NCBI GenBank assembly: GCA_964036315.1
Contig: CAXIWW010000817.1
Coordinates: 2,081,501 to 2,145,500 of the forward strand
Source of the DNA: Acanthosepion esculentum
Lineage: Eukaryota; Mollusca; Cephalopoda; Sepiida; Sepiidae
DNA: 64,000 bases
Direction: 5' to 3'
Shown piece after piece: positions 13,458 through 25,092 of the stretch (position 1 is its first letter; each line of letters opens with the position of its first letter). Made by a program: the position numbers and the translations under genes. A model generated the notes under the pieces. That model saw only the letters and a program-made list of their open reading frames with translations, searched no databases and was not told the DNA's origin.

Positions 13458-15590
13458 GTATGACTATAAACTACATCTGACAGCAAGGCTTCTGATCACA
13501 AAGGGACCCAGCTATGAGCAAATAGTGACCCCCCACTAAAAAAAACACTATGAAAGTATAAAAATACATGTTTATATAAAAACGTGCGAACAACACCAGT
13601 TGATAGCAAAAGTGCCAACAGCATCACAGCTGACAGCAAAAGTGACAACAGCTGATAGCAAAAGTGCCAACAGCTGATACCAAAAGTGCCAACAGCTGAT
13701 AGCAAACGTGCCAACAGCTGATAGCTAAAGTTCCAACAGCTGATAGCAAAAGTGCCAACATCTGATAGCAAAAGTGCCAACAGCACCACCGTTCCAACTA
13801 GTCCTAGGTATGACTATAAACTACATCTGACAGCTAGGCTTCTGACCACAAAGTGTCCCAGCTATGAGCAAATAGTGGCCCTCACTAAAAAAAAAACACT
13901 ATGAATGTATTAAAATACATGTTTATATAAAAACTTGCGAACAGCACCATTTGATAGCAAAAGTGCCAACAGCACCACAGCTGATAGCAAAAGTGCCAGC
14001 AGCTGATAGTAATAGTGCCAACAGCTGATAGCAAAAGTGCCAACAGCTGATAGTAAAAGTGCCAACAGCACCACAGTGCCAACTAGTCCTAGGTATGACT
14101 ATAAACTACATCTGACAGCAAGGCTTCCTATCAGACAGGGTCCCAGCTATGAGCAAATAGTGACCCCCCACTAAAAAAAAACTATGAAAGTATAAAAATA
14201 CATGTTTATATAAATACTTGCGAACAACACCAGTTGATAGCAAAAGTGCCAACAGCACCACAGCTGATAGCAAAAGTGCCAACAGCTGATAGAAAAAGTG
14301 CCAAGAGCTGATAGCAAAAGTGCCAACAGCACCACAGTGCCATCTAGTCCTAGGTATGACTATAAACTACATCTGACAGCAAGGATTCTGATCAAAAAGG
14401 GTCCCAGCTATCAGCAAATTGTGACCCCCCACTAAAAAGAAACACTATCAAAGTATAAAAATACATGTTTCTATAAAGATGTGCGAACAACAACAGTTGA
14501 TAGCAAAAGTGCCAACAGCACCACAGCTGATAGCAAAAGTTCCAAGAGCAGATAGCAAAAGTTCCAACAGCTGATAGCAAAAGTGCCAACAGCTGATAGC
14601 AAAAGTGCCAACTAGTCCTAGGTATGACTATAAACTACATCTGACAGCAAGTCTTCTGATCACAAATGTTCCCAACTATGAGCAAATAGTGACCCCCCAC
14701 TAAAAAAAAAAACAATATGAAAGTATAAAAATACATGTTTATATGAAAACTTGCGAACAACACCAGTTGATAGCAAAAGTGCCAACAGCACCACAGCTGA
14801 TAGCAAAAGTGCCAAAAGCTGATAGCAAAAGTGCCAACAGCTGATAGCAAAAGTACCAACAGCTGATAGCAAACGTGCCAACAGCACCACAGTGCCAACT
14901 AGTCCTAGGTATGACTATAAACTACATCTGACAGCAAGGCTTCTGATCACAAAGGGTCCCAGCTATGAGCAAATAGTGCCCCCCACTAAAAAAAAAAACA
15001 CTATGAAAGTATAAAAATACATATTTATATAAAAACTTGCGAACAACACCAGTTGATAGCAAAAGTGCCAACAGCACCTCAGCTGATAGCAAAAGTGCCA
15101 ACACCTGATAGCAAAAGTGCCAAAAGCTGATAGCAAAAGTGCCAACAGCTGATAGCAAAAGTGCCAACAGCTGATAGCTAAAGTTCCAACAGCTGATAGC
15201 AAAAGTGCCAACACCTGATAGCAAAAGTGCCAAAAGCTGATAGCAAAAGTGCCAACAGCTGATAGCAAAAGTGCCAACAGCACCACAGTGCCAACTAGTC
15301 CTAGGTATGACTATAAACCACATCTGACAGCATGGCTTCTTATCACAAAGGGTCCCAGCTATGAGCAAATAGTGACCCACCACTAAAAAAAAAACACTAA
15401 GAAAGTATAAAAATACATGTTTATATAAAAACTTGCAAAAAACACCAGTTGATTGCAAAAGTGCCAACAGCACCACTGCTGATATCAAAAGTGCCAACAG
15501 CTGATAGCAAAAGTGCCAACAGCTAATAGCAAAAGTGCCAACAGCTGATAGCAAAAGTGCCAACAGCACCACAGTGCCAACTAGTCCTAG
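13449..15590 (-). repeat. 2,133-bp tandem segmental duplication, copy 2
   Basis: Second copy of the block starting at 11,316. The two copies share nine bases at the join because a tandem duplication repeats its boundary. After 15,590 the sequence diverges (GTTATGATTAT instead of GGTATGACTAT). No base difference from copy 1 was found in the lines compared. Confidence 0.88.
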
Positions 15591-17715
15591 TTATGATTAT
15601 AAACTACATCTGACAGCAAGGCTTCTGATCAGAAAGTGTCCCAGCTATGAGCAAATAGTGACCCCCCACTAAAAAAAACACTAAGAAAGTATAAAAATAC
15701 ATGTTTATATAAATACTTGCGAACAACACCAGTTGATAGCAAAAGTGCCAACAGCACCACAGCTGATAGCAAAAGTGCCAACAGCTGATAGCAAAAGTGC
15801 CAACAGCTGATAGCAAAAGTGCCAACAGCACCACAGTGCCAACTAGTCCTAGGTATGACTATAAACTACATCTGACAGCAAGGCTTCTGATCACAATGGG
15901 TCACAGCTATGAGCAAATAGTGACCCCCCACTAAAAAAAAAAACACTATGAATGTATAAAAATACATGTTTATATAAAAACTTGCGAACAACACCAGTTG
16001 ATAGCAAAAGTGCCAACAGCACGACAGCTGATAGCAAAAGTGCCAACAGCTGATAGCAAAAGTGCCAACAGCTGATAGCAAAAGTGCCAACAGCTGATAG
16101 CAAAAGTGCCAACAGCTTATAGCAAAAGTGCCAACAGCACCACATTGCCAACTAGTACTAGGTATGACTATAAACTACATCTGACAGTAAGGCTTCTGAT
16201 CACAAAGGGTCCCAGCTATGAGCAAATAGTGATCACCCACTAAAAAAAACATTATGAATGTATAAAAATACATGTTTATATAAAAATTTGCGAACAACAC
16301 AAGTTGATAGCAAAAGTGCCAACAGCACCACAGCTGATAGCAAAAGTGCCAACAGCTGATAGTAAAAGTGCCAACAGCTGATAAAAAAAGCGCCAACAGC
16401 TGATAGCAAAAGTGCCAACAGCACCACAGTGCCAACTAGTCCTAGGTATGAATCTAAACTACATCTGACAGCAAGGTTTCTGATCACAAAGGGTCCCAGC
16501 TATGAACAAATAGTGACACCCCACCTAAAAAAAAAATATGAAAGTATAAAAATACATGTTTATATAAAAACTTGCAAACAACACCAGTTGATAGCAAAAG
16601 TGCCAACAGCACCACAGCTGATAGCAAAATTGCCAACAGCTGATAGCAAAAGTGTCAACAGTTGATACCAAAAGTGCCATAAGCTGATAGCAAAAGTGCC
16701 AACAGCTGATAGCAAAAGTGCCAACAGCACGACAGTGCCAAATAGTCCTAGGTATGACTATAAACTACATCTGACAGCAAGGCTTCTGATCACAAAGGGT
16801 CCCAGCTATGAGCAAATAGTGACACCCCACTAAAAAAAAACACTATGAAAGTATAAATATACATGTTTATATAAAAACTTTCGAACAACTCCAGTTGATA
16901 GCAAAAGTGCCAACAGCACCACAGCTGATAGCAAAAGTGCCAACAGCTGATACCAAAAGTGCCAACAGCTGATAGCAAATGTGCCAACAGCTGATAGCAA
17001 AAGTGCCAACAGCACCACAGTGCCAACTAGTCCTAGGTATGACTATAAACTACATCTGACAGCAAGGCTTCTGATCACAAAGGTTCCCAGCTATGAGCAA
17101 ATAGTGACCCCCCACTAAAAAAAAAAACACTATGAAAGTATAAAAATACATGTTTATATAAAAACTTGCGAACAACACCAGTTGATAGAAAAGTGCCAAC
17201 AGCACCACAGCTGGGAGAAAAAGTGCCAACAGCTGATACCAAAAGTGCCAACAGCTAATAGCAAAAGTGCCAACAGCTGATAGCAAAAGTGCCAACAGCG
17301 CCACAGTGCCAACTAGTCCTATGTATGACTATAAACTACATCTGACAGCAAGGCTTCTGATCACAAAGGGTCCCAGCTATGAGCAAATAGTAACCCCCCA
17401 CTAAAAAACAAACTATGAATGTATAAAAATACATGTTTATATCAAAACTTGCGAACAACACCAGTTGATAGCAAAAGTGCAAACAGCACCACAGCTGATA
17501 GCAAAAGTGCCAACAGCTGTTAGCAATAATGCCAACAGCTGATAGGCAAAGTGCCAACAGCTGATACCAAAAGTGCCAAAAGCTGATAGCAAAAGTGCCA
17601 ACAGCTGATAGCAAAAGTGCCTAAAGCTGATAGCAAAAGTGCCAACAGCTGATAGCAAAAGTTCCAACAGATGATAGCAAAAGTGCCAACAGCTGATAGC
17701 AAAAGTGCCAACAGC

Positions 17716-17845
17716 ACCACAGTGCCAACTAGTCCTAGGTATGAATATAAACTACATCTGACAGCAAGGCTTCTGATCACAAAGGGTCCCAGCTATGAGC
17801 AAATAGTGACCCCCCACTAAAAAAAAACACTGTGATCAGAAGCCT
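17716..17845. other. Orientation switch J2 (fold-back) in family A
   Basis: The reversed array returns to the forward strand. The left arm ending CTTCTGATCACA (17,770-17,781) is exactly complementary to TGTGATCAGAAG (17,831-17,842). The pairing continues outward for about 65 bases with only about two mismatches. The 49-nt spacer 17,782-17,830 is present once and carries the TAGTG/CACTA hairpin and the poly-A tract in reverse orientation. It covers almost the same part of the linker as the spacer of J1. Confidence 0.85.
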
Positions 17846-18740
17846 TGCTGTCAGATGTAGTTCATAGTCATACCTAGGACTAGTTGGCACTGTGGTGCTG
17901 TTGGCACTTTTGCTAACAGCTGTTGGCACTTTTGCTATCAGCTGTTGGCACTTATGCTATCAGCTTTTGGCACTTTTGGTATCAGCTGTTGGCACTTTTG
18001 GTATCAGCTGTTGGCACTTTTGCTATAAGCTGTTGGCACATTTGCTATCAGCTGTTGGCACATTTTCTATCAGCTGTTGGCACTTTTGGTATCATGTGGT
18101 GGCACATTTGCTATCAGCTGTTGGCACTTTTGCTATCAGCTTTTGGCACTTATGGTATCAGCTGTTGGCACTTTTGCTATCAGCTGTTGTGCTGTTGGCA
18201 CTTTTGCTATCAACTGGTGTTGTTCGCAAGTTTTTATATAAACATGTATTTTTATACTTTCATAGTGTTTTTTTTTTAGTGGGGGGTCACTACTTGCTCA
18301 TAGCTGGGACCCTTTGTGATCAGAAGCCTTGCTGTCAGATGTAGTTTATAGTCATACCTAGGACTAGTTGGCACTGTGGTGCTGTTGGCACTTTTGCTAT
18401 CAGCTGTGGTGCTGTTGGCACTTTTGCTATCAACTGGTGTTGTTCGCAAGTTTTTATATAAACATGTATTTTTGTACTTTCATAGTGTTTTTTTTTTTAG
18501 TGGGGGGTCACTATTTGCTCATAGCTCGGACCCCTTGTGATCAGAAGCCTTGCTGTCAGATGTAGTTTATAGTCATACCTAGGACTAGTTGGCACTGTGG
18601 TGCTGTTGGCACTTTTGCTATCAGCTGTTGGCACTTTTGCTATCAGCGGTTGGCACTTTTGCTATCAGCTGTTGGCATTTTTGCTATCAGCTGTTGGCAC
18701 TTTTGCTATCAGCTGTGGTGCTGTTGGCACTTTTGCTATC

Positions 18741-18790
18741 AACTGGTGTTGTTCATAGTGTTTTTTTAGGGGGGGGTCACTATTTGCTCA
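18741..18790 (+). repeat. A linker with internal deletion
   Basis: In this unit GGTGTTGTTC is followed directly by ATAGTG. The segment from GCAAG through the AT-rich TATATAAACATGTATT stretch, nearly 40 bp, is missing. The deletion ends share TTC in normal units (GTTCGCAAG and CTTTCATAG), so it looks like a short-homology deletion. The downstream hairpin and B-like part remain. Confidence 0.75.
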
Positions 18791-20372
18791 TAGCGTGGAC
18801 CCTTTGTGATCAGAAGCCTTTCTGTCAGATGTAGCTTATAGTCATACCCCGACTAGTTGGCACTGTGGTTCTGTTGGCTCTTTTGCTATAAGCTGTTTGC
18901 ACTTTTGCTTTCAGCAGTTGGCACTTTTGGTATCAGCTTTTGGCACTTTTGCTATCAGCTGTTGGCACTTTTGCTATCAGCTTTTGGCACTTTTGCTATC
19001 AGCTGTTGGCACTTTTGCTATCAGCTGTGGTGCTGTTGGCACTTTTGCTATCAACTGGTGTTGTTCGCAAGTTTTTATATAAACATGCATTTTTATACAT
19101 TCATAGTGTTTTTTTTTAGTGGGGGGGTCACTATTTGCTCCTAGCTGGGACCCTTTGTGATCAGAAGCCTTGCTGTCAGATGTAGTTTTTAGTCATACCT
19201 AGGACTAGTTGGCACTGTCGTTCTGTTGGCACTTTTGCTATCAGCTGTTGGCACTTTTGCTATCAGCTGTTGGCACTTTTGCTATCAGCTTTTGGCACTT
19301 TTGGTATCAGCTGTTGGCACTTTGCTATCAGCTGTTGGTTCTTTTGCAATCAGCTGTTGGCACTTTTGCTATCAGCATTTGGCACTTTTGCTATCAGCTT
19401 TTGGCACTTTTGCTATCAGCTGTTGGCACTTTTGCTATCAGCTGAGGTGCTGTTGGCACTTTTGCTATCAACTGGTGTTGTTCGCAAGTTTTTATATAAA
19501 CATGTATTTTTATACATTCATAGTGTTTTTTTTTTAGTGGGGGGTCACTATTTGCTCATAGCTCGGACACTTTGTGATCAGAAGCCTTGCTGTCAGATGT
19601 AGTTTATAGTCATACCTAGGACTAGTTGGCACTGTGTTGCTGTTGGCACTTTTGCTATCAGCTGTTGGCACTTTTGCTATCAGCTGTTGGCACTTTTGGT
19701 ATCATCTGTTGGCACTTTTGCTATCAGCTGTTGGCACTTTTGCTATAAGGTGTTGGCACTTTTGGTATCATCTGTTGGCACTTTTGCTATCAGCTGTTGG
19801 CACATTTGCTATCAACTGGTGTTGTTCGCAAGTTTTTATATAAACATGTATTTTTATACTTTCATAGTGTTTTTTTTTTAGTGGGGGGTCACTACTTGCT
19901 CATAGCTGGGACCCTTTGTGATCAGAAGCCTTGCTGTCTGATGTAGTTTATAGTCATACCTAGGACTAGTTGGCACTGTGGTGCTGTTGGCACTTTTGCT
20001 ATCCGCTGTTTGCACTTTTGCTTTCAGCAGTTGGCACTTTTGCTATCAGCTTTTGGCACTTTTGCTATCAGCTGTTGGCACTTTTGCTATCAGCTTTTGG
20101 CACTTTTGGTATCAGCATTTGGCACTTTTGCTATCAGCTTTTGGCACTTTTGCTATCAGCTGTTGGCACTTTTGCTATCAGCTGAGGTGCTGTTGGCACT
20201 TTTGCTATCAACTGGTGTTGTTCGCAAGTTTTTATATAAACATGTATTTTTATACATTCATAGTGTTTTTTTTTTAGTGGGGTGTCACTATTTGCTCATA
20301 GCTCGGACCCTTTGTGATCAGAAGCCTTGCTGTCAGATGTAGTTTAAATCATACCTAGGACTAGTTGGCACT

Positions 20373-21811
20373 GTGGTGCTGTTGGCACTTTTGCTATCAG
20401 CTGTTGGCACTTTTTCTATCAGCTGTTGGCACTTTTGCTATCAGCTTTTGGCACTTTTGCTATCAGCTGTTGGCACTTTTGCTATCAGCGGTTGGCACTT
20501 TTGCAATCAGCTGTTGGCACTTTTGCTATCAGCTGTTGGCACTTTGGTATCAGCTGTTGGCACTTTTGCTATCAGCTGTTGGCACTTTTGCTATCAGCTG
20601 TTGGCACTTTTGGTATCATCTGTTGGCACTTTTGCTATCAGCTGTTGGCACTTTTGCTATCAGCTTTTGGCACTTTTGGTATCAGCTGTTGGCACTTTTG
20701 CTATCAGCTTTTGGCACTTTTGGTATCAACTGGTGTTGTTCGCAAGTTTTTATATAAACATGCATTTTTATACATTCATAGAGTTTTTTTTTAGTGGGGG
20801 GGACACTATTTGCCCTAGCTGGGACCCTTTGTTTTCAGAAGACTTGCTCTCAGATGTAGTTTATAGTCATACTTAGGACTAGTTGGCACTGTCGTTCTGT
20901 TGGCACTTTTGCTATCAGCTGTTGGCACTTTTGCTATCAGCTGTTGGTACTTTTGCAATCAGCTGTTGGCAGTTTTGCTATCAGCATTTGGCACTTTTGC
21001 TATCAGCTGTTGGCACTTTTGCTATCAGCGGTTGGCACTTTTGCAATCAGCTGTTGGCACTTTTGCTATCAACTGTTGGCACTTTGGTATCAGCTGTTGG
21101 CACTATTGCTATCAGCTGTGGTGCTTTTGGCACTTTTGCTATCAACTGGTGTTGGTCGCAAGTTTTTATATAAACTTGTATTTTTATACTTTCATAGTGT
21201 TTATTTTTTAGTGGGGGGTCACTATTTGCTCATAGCTGGAAACCTTTGTGATCAGAAACCTTGCTGTCAGATGTAGTTTATAATCATACCTAGGACTAGT
21301 TGGCACTCTTGTTCTGTTGGCACTATTGCTATCAGCTGTTGGCACTTTTTCTATCAGCTGTTGGCACTTTTGCTATCAGCTGTTGGCACTTTTGCTATCA
21401 GCTGTTGGCACTTTTGCTATCAGCGGTTGGCACTTTTGCAATCAGCTGTTGGCACTTTTGCTATCAGCTGTTGGCACTTTGGTATCAGCTGTTGGCACTT
21501 TTGCTATCAGCTGTTGGCACTTTTGCTATCAGCTGTTGGCACTTTTAGTATCATCTGTTGGCACTTTTGCTATCAGCTGTTGGCAATTTTGCTATCAGCT
21601 TTTGGCACTTTTGGTATCAGCTGTTGGCACTTTTGCTATCAGCTGTTGGCACTTTTGCTATCAACTGGTGTTGTTCGCAAGTTTTTATATAAACATGCAT
21701 TTTTATACATTCATAGTGTTTTTTTTAGTGGGGGGGACACTATTTGCTCCTAGCTGGGACCCTTTGTTTTCAGAAGCCTTGCTCTCAGATGTAGTTTATA
21801 GTCATATTTAG
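20373..21811 (+). repeat. 935-bp higher-order repeat in family A, two copies
   Basis: The segments ending 20,876 and 21,811 are copies offset by 935 bp. They share the GGCACTTTTTCTATC 22-mer (20,407 and 21,342), the CAGCGGTTGG and GCACTTTGGTATC variants in the same order, and the altered linker with GGACACTATTTGC and TTGTTTTCAGAAG. A third, more rearranged relative follows to about 22,280. Confidence 0.75.
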
Positions 21812-23488
21812 GACTAGTTGGCACTGTCGTTCTGTTGGCACTTTTGCTATCAGCTTTTGGCACTTTTGGTATCAGCTGTTGGCACTTTTGCTATCAGCTG
21901 TTGGCACTTTTGCTATCAGCTGTTGGCACTTTTGCTATCAGCTTTTGGCACTTTGGTATCAGCTGTTGGCACTTTTGCTATCAGCGGTAGGCACTTTTGC
22001 AATCAGCTGTTGGCACTTTTGCTATCAGCTGTTGGCACTTTGGTATCAGCTGTTGGCACTTTTGCTATCAGGTGTTGGCACTTTTGCTATCAGCTGTTGG
22101 CACTTTTGCTATCAGCTGTTTGCACTTTTGCTATCAACTGGTGTTTTTCGCAAGTTTTTATATAAACATGCATTTTTATACATTCATAGTGTTTTTTTTT
22201 AGTGGGGGGGACACTATTTGCTCCTAGCTGGGACCCTTTGTTTTCAGAAGCCTTGCTCTCAGATGTAGTTTATAGTCATACTTAGGAATAGTTGGCACTG
22301 TCGTTCTGTTGGCACTTTTGCTATCAGCTGTTGGCACTTTTGCTATCAGCTTTTGGCACTTTTGCTATCAGCTGTTGGTACTTTTGCAATCAGCTGTTGG
22401 CACTTTTGCTATCAGCATTTGGCACTTTTGCTATCAGCTGTTGGCACTTTTGCTATCAGCTGTTGGCACATTTGCTATCAGCTGTGGTGCTGTTGGCACT
22501 TTTGCTATCAACTGGTGTTGGTCGCAAGTTTTTATATAAACATGTATTTTTATAATTTCATAGTGTTTTTTTTTAGTGGGGGGTCACTATTTGCTCATAG
22601 CTGGGACCCTTTGTGATCAGAAGCCTTGCTGTCAGATGTAGTTTATATTCATACCTAGGACTAGTTGGCACTGTGTTATCAGGTGTTGGCACTTTTGCTA
22701 TCAGCTGTTGGCACTTTTGGTATCATCTGTTGGCACTTTTGCAAACAGCTGTTGGCACTTTATCTATCAGCTTTTGGCACTTTTGGTATCAGCTGTTGGC
22801 ACTTTTGCTATCAGCTGTTGGCACTTTTGCAATCAGCTGTTGGCACTTTTGCTATCAGCATTTGGCACTTTTGCTATCAGCTGTTGGCACTTTTGCTATC
22901 AGCTGTTGGCACTTTTGCTATCAGCTGTGGTGCTGTTGGCACTTTTGCTATCAACTGGTTTGTTCGCAAGTTTTTATATCAACATCTATTTAAATACTTT
23001 CATAGTCTTTTTTATTTTAGTGGGGGGTCACTATTTGCTCATAGCTGGGACCCTTTGTGATCAGAAGCCTTGCTGTCAGATGTAGTTTATAGACATACCT
23101 AGGACTAGTTGGCACTGTGGTGCTGTTGGCACTTTTGCTATCAGCTGTTGGCACTTTTGCTATCAGCTGTTGGCACTTTTTCTATCAGCTGTTGGCAATT
23201 TTACTATCAGCTGTGGTGCTGTTGGCACTTTTGCTATCAACTGGTGTTGTTCGCAAGTTTTAATAGAAACATGTATTTTTATACTTTCATAGTGTTTTTT
23301 TTTAATGGGAGGTCACTATTTGCTCATAGCTGGGACCCTTTGTGATCAGAATCCTTGCTCTCAGATGTAGTTCATAGTCATACCTAGGACTAGTTGGCAC
23401 TGTGGTGCCGTTGGCACTTTTGCTATCAGCTGTTGGCACTTTTGCTATCAGCTATTGGCACTTTTGCTATCAGCTGTTGGCACTTTGC

Positions 23489-23860
23489 TATCAGCTTTTG
23501 GCACTTTTGGTAACAGCTGTTGGCACTTTTGCTATCAGCTGTTGGCACATTTGCTATCAGCCCCTGGCATTTTGCTATCCGCTGTTGGCAATTTTGGTGT
23601 CATCTGTTGGCACTTTTGCTATCAGCTGTTGGCACTTTTGCTATCAGCTTTTGGCACTTTTGGTATCAGCTGTTGGCACTTTTGCTATCAGCTGTTGGCA
23701 CTTTTGCTATCAGCTTTTGGCACTTTTGGTAACAGCTGTTGGCACTTTTGCTATCAGCTGTTGGCACATTTGCTATCAGCCCCTGGCATTTTGCTATCCG
23801 CTGTTGGCAATTTTGGTGTCATCTGTTGGCACTTTTGCTATCAGCTGTTGGCACTTATGC
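23489..23860 (+). repeat. 219-bp local duplication inside a 22-mer run
   Basis: Two adjacent copies offset by 219 bp share the distinctive variant 22-mers GGTAACAGCTG, CAGCCCCTGGC, TATCCGCTGTTGGC and GGTGTCATCTG, at about 23,489-23,640 and 23,708-23,860. The offset is one less than ten 22-mers, because one monomer lacks a base. This shows duplication of a block of minisatellite monomers independently of the linker. Confidence 0.75.
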
Positions 23861-24789
23861 TATCAGCTGTTGGAACTTTTGCTGTCAGCTGTGGTGCTGT
23901 TGGCACTTTTGCTATCAACAGGTGTTGTTCGCAATTTTTTATATAAACATGTATTTTTATACTTTCATAGTGTTTTTTTTTTTTTAGTGGGGGGTCACAA
24001 TTTGCTCATAGCTGGGACCCTTTGTGATCAGAAGATTGCTGTCAGATGTAGTTTATAATCATACCTAGGACTAGTTGGCACTGTGTTGCTGTTGGCACTT
24101 TTGCTATCAGCTGTTTGCACTTTTGCTATCAGCTGTTGGCACGTTTGCTATCAGCTGTGGTGCTGTTGGCACTTTTGCTATCAACTGGTGTTGTTCGCAA
24201 GATTTTATATAAACATGTATTTTTATACTTTCATAGTTTTTCTTTTTAGTGGGGGGTCACTATTTGCTCATAGCTGGGACCCTTTGTGATCAGAAGCCTT
24301 GCTGTCAGATGTAGTTTATAATCATACCTAGGACTAGTTGGCAATGTGGTGCCGTTGGCACTTTTGCTATCAGCTGTTGGCACTTTTGCTATCAGCTGTT
24401 GGCACTTTTGGTATCAGCTGTTGGCACTTTTGCTATCAGCTGTTGGCACTTTTGCTATCAGCTGTTGGTACTTTTGCTATCAGCTGTGTTGCTGTTGGCA
24501 CTTTTGCTATCAACTGGTGTTGTTCGCAAGTTTTTATATAAACATCTATTTTTATACTTTCATAGTGTTTTTATTTAGTGGGGGGTCACTATTTGCTCAT
24601 AGCTGGGACCCTTTGTGATCAGAAGATTGCTGTCAGATGTAGTTTATAGTCATACCTAGGACTAGTTGGCACTGTGTTGCTGTTGGCACTTTTGCTATCA
24701 GCTGTTGGCACATTAGCTATCAGCTGTTGGCACTTTTTCTATCATCTGTTGGCACTTTTGCAATCAGCTGTGGTGCTGTTGGGACTTTT

Positions 24790-25086
24790 GCTATCAACTG
24801 GTGTTGTTCGCATGTTTTTGTGCTATCAGCTGTTGGCACTTTTGCTATCAGCTGTTGTCACTTTTGCTATCAGCTTTTGGCACTTTTGGTATCAGCTGTT
24901 GGAACTTTTGCTATCAGCTGTTGGCACATTTGCTATCAGCTGTTCGCACTTTTGCTATCAACTGTTGGCACTTTTGCAATCAGCTGTGGTGCTGTTGGCA
25001 CTTTTGCTATCAACTGGTGTTGTTCGCATGTTTTTATGCTATCAGCTGTTGGCACTTTTGCTATCAGCTGTTGGCACTTTTGTTAT
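24790..25086 (+). repeat. Terminal A units with truncated linker
   Basis: The last two A units before the B array have lost nearly the whole linker. GGTGTTGTTCGCATG is followed by TTTTTGTGC (24,808) or TTTTTATGC (25,025) and then straight by TATCAGCTG minisatellite. Both share the CGCATG variant, so one truncated unit was duplicated, with a spacing of about 217 bp. They lack the AT-rich part, the hairpin and the B-like block. Confidence 0.8.
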
Positions 25087-25092
25087 CTGCTG
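25087..25092. other. A/B array junction with CTGCTG shared by both families
   Basis: Family A reads up to TTTTGTTATCTGCTG and family B continues from CTGCTGGACGTAG. The six bases CTGCTG fit both: an A variant TATCTGCTGTTGG exists near 3,013, and every B monomer has GCTGCTGGACG. No unique sequence lies between the arrays. Confidence 0.7.

Larger units (their letters stand above)
4868..17830 (-). repeat. Family A composite satellite, reversed arm
   Basis: Same composite satellite on the minus strand: read on the plus strand it shows CAACAGCTGATAGCAAAAG minisatellite runs, CTAGTCCTAGGTATGACTA, CTACATCTGACAGCAAGGC, CCCAGCTATGAGCAAATAG, poly-A and TTGCGAACAACACCAGTTG. Runs of 22-mers range from two or three to a dozen or more (for example about 5,530-5,800 and 6,500-6,810). 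Several local higher-order duplications occur inside and are listed separately. No gene or unique sequence was seen anywhere in these 13 kb. Confidence 0.95.
17831..25086 (+). repeat. Family A composite satellite, forward arm 2
   Basis: Forward composite units again, with 22-mer runs from two copies (unit of 220 bp between TTCGCAAG at 18,223 and 18,443) to more than fifteen (20,380-20,720). Many 22-mers here carry GGTATCAGC, CAGCTTTTGGC or CATCTGTTGGC variants, and several linkers show GGGGGGACACTA with TTGTTTTCAGAAG. The array degenerates close to its end at the border with family B. No gene or unique sequence was seen. Confidence 0.95.

Noticed and set aside
4808..17845. J1 and J2 as the two ends of one simple 13-kb inversion
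   Set aside because: A single inversion predicts reciprocal phases. The reversed block would have to end where the left arm stopped (after CTCATAGC) and the right arm would have to resume at ACATTCATAG. Instead it ends at the poly-T start and resumes at TGTGATCAG.
1..25086. Hydrophobic, cysteine- and tryptophan-containing peptides resembling membrane proteins in family A
   Set aside because: They are translations of the 22-bp minisatellite in all frames and stop in the linker. The membrane-like look comes from the T-rich monomer.
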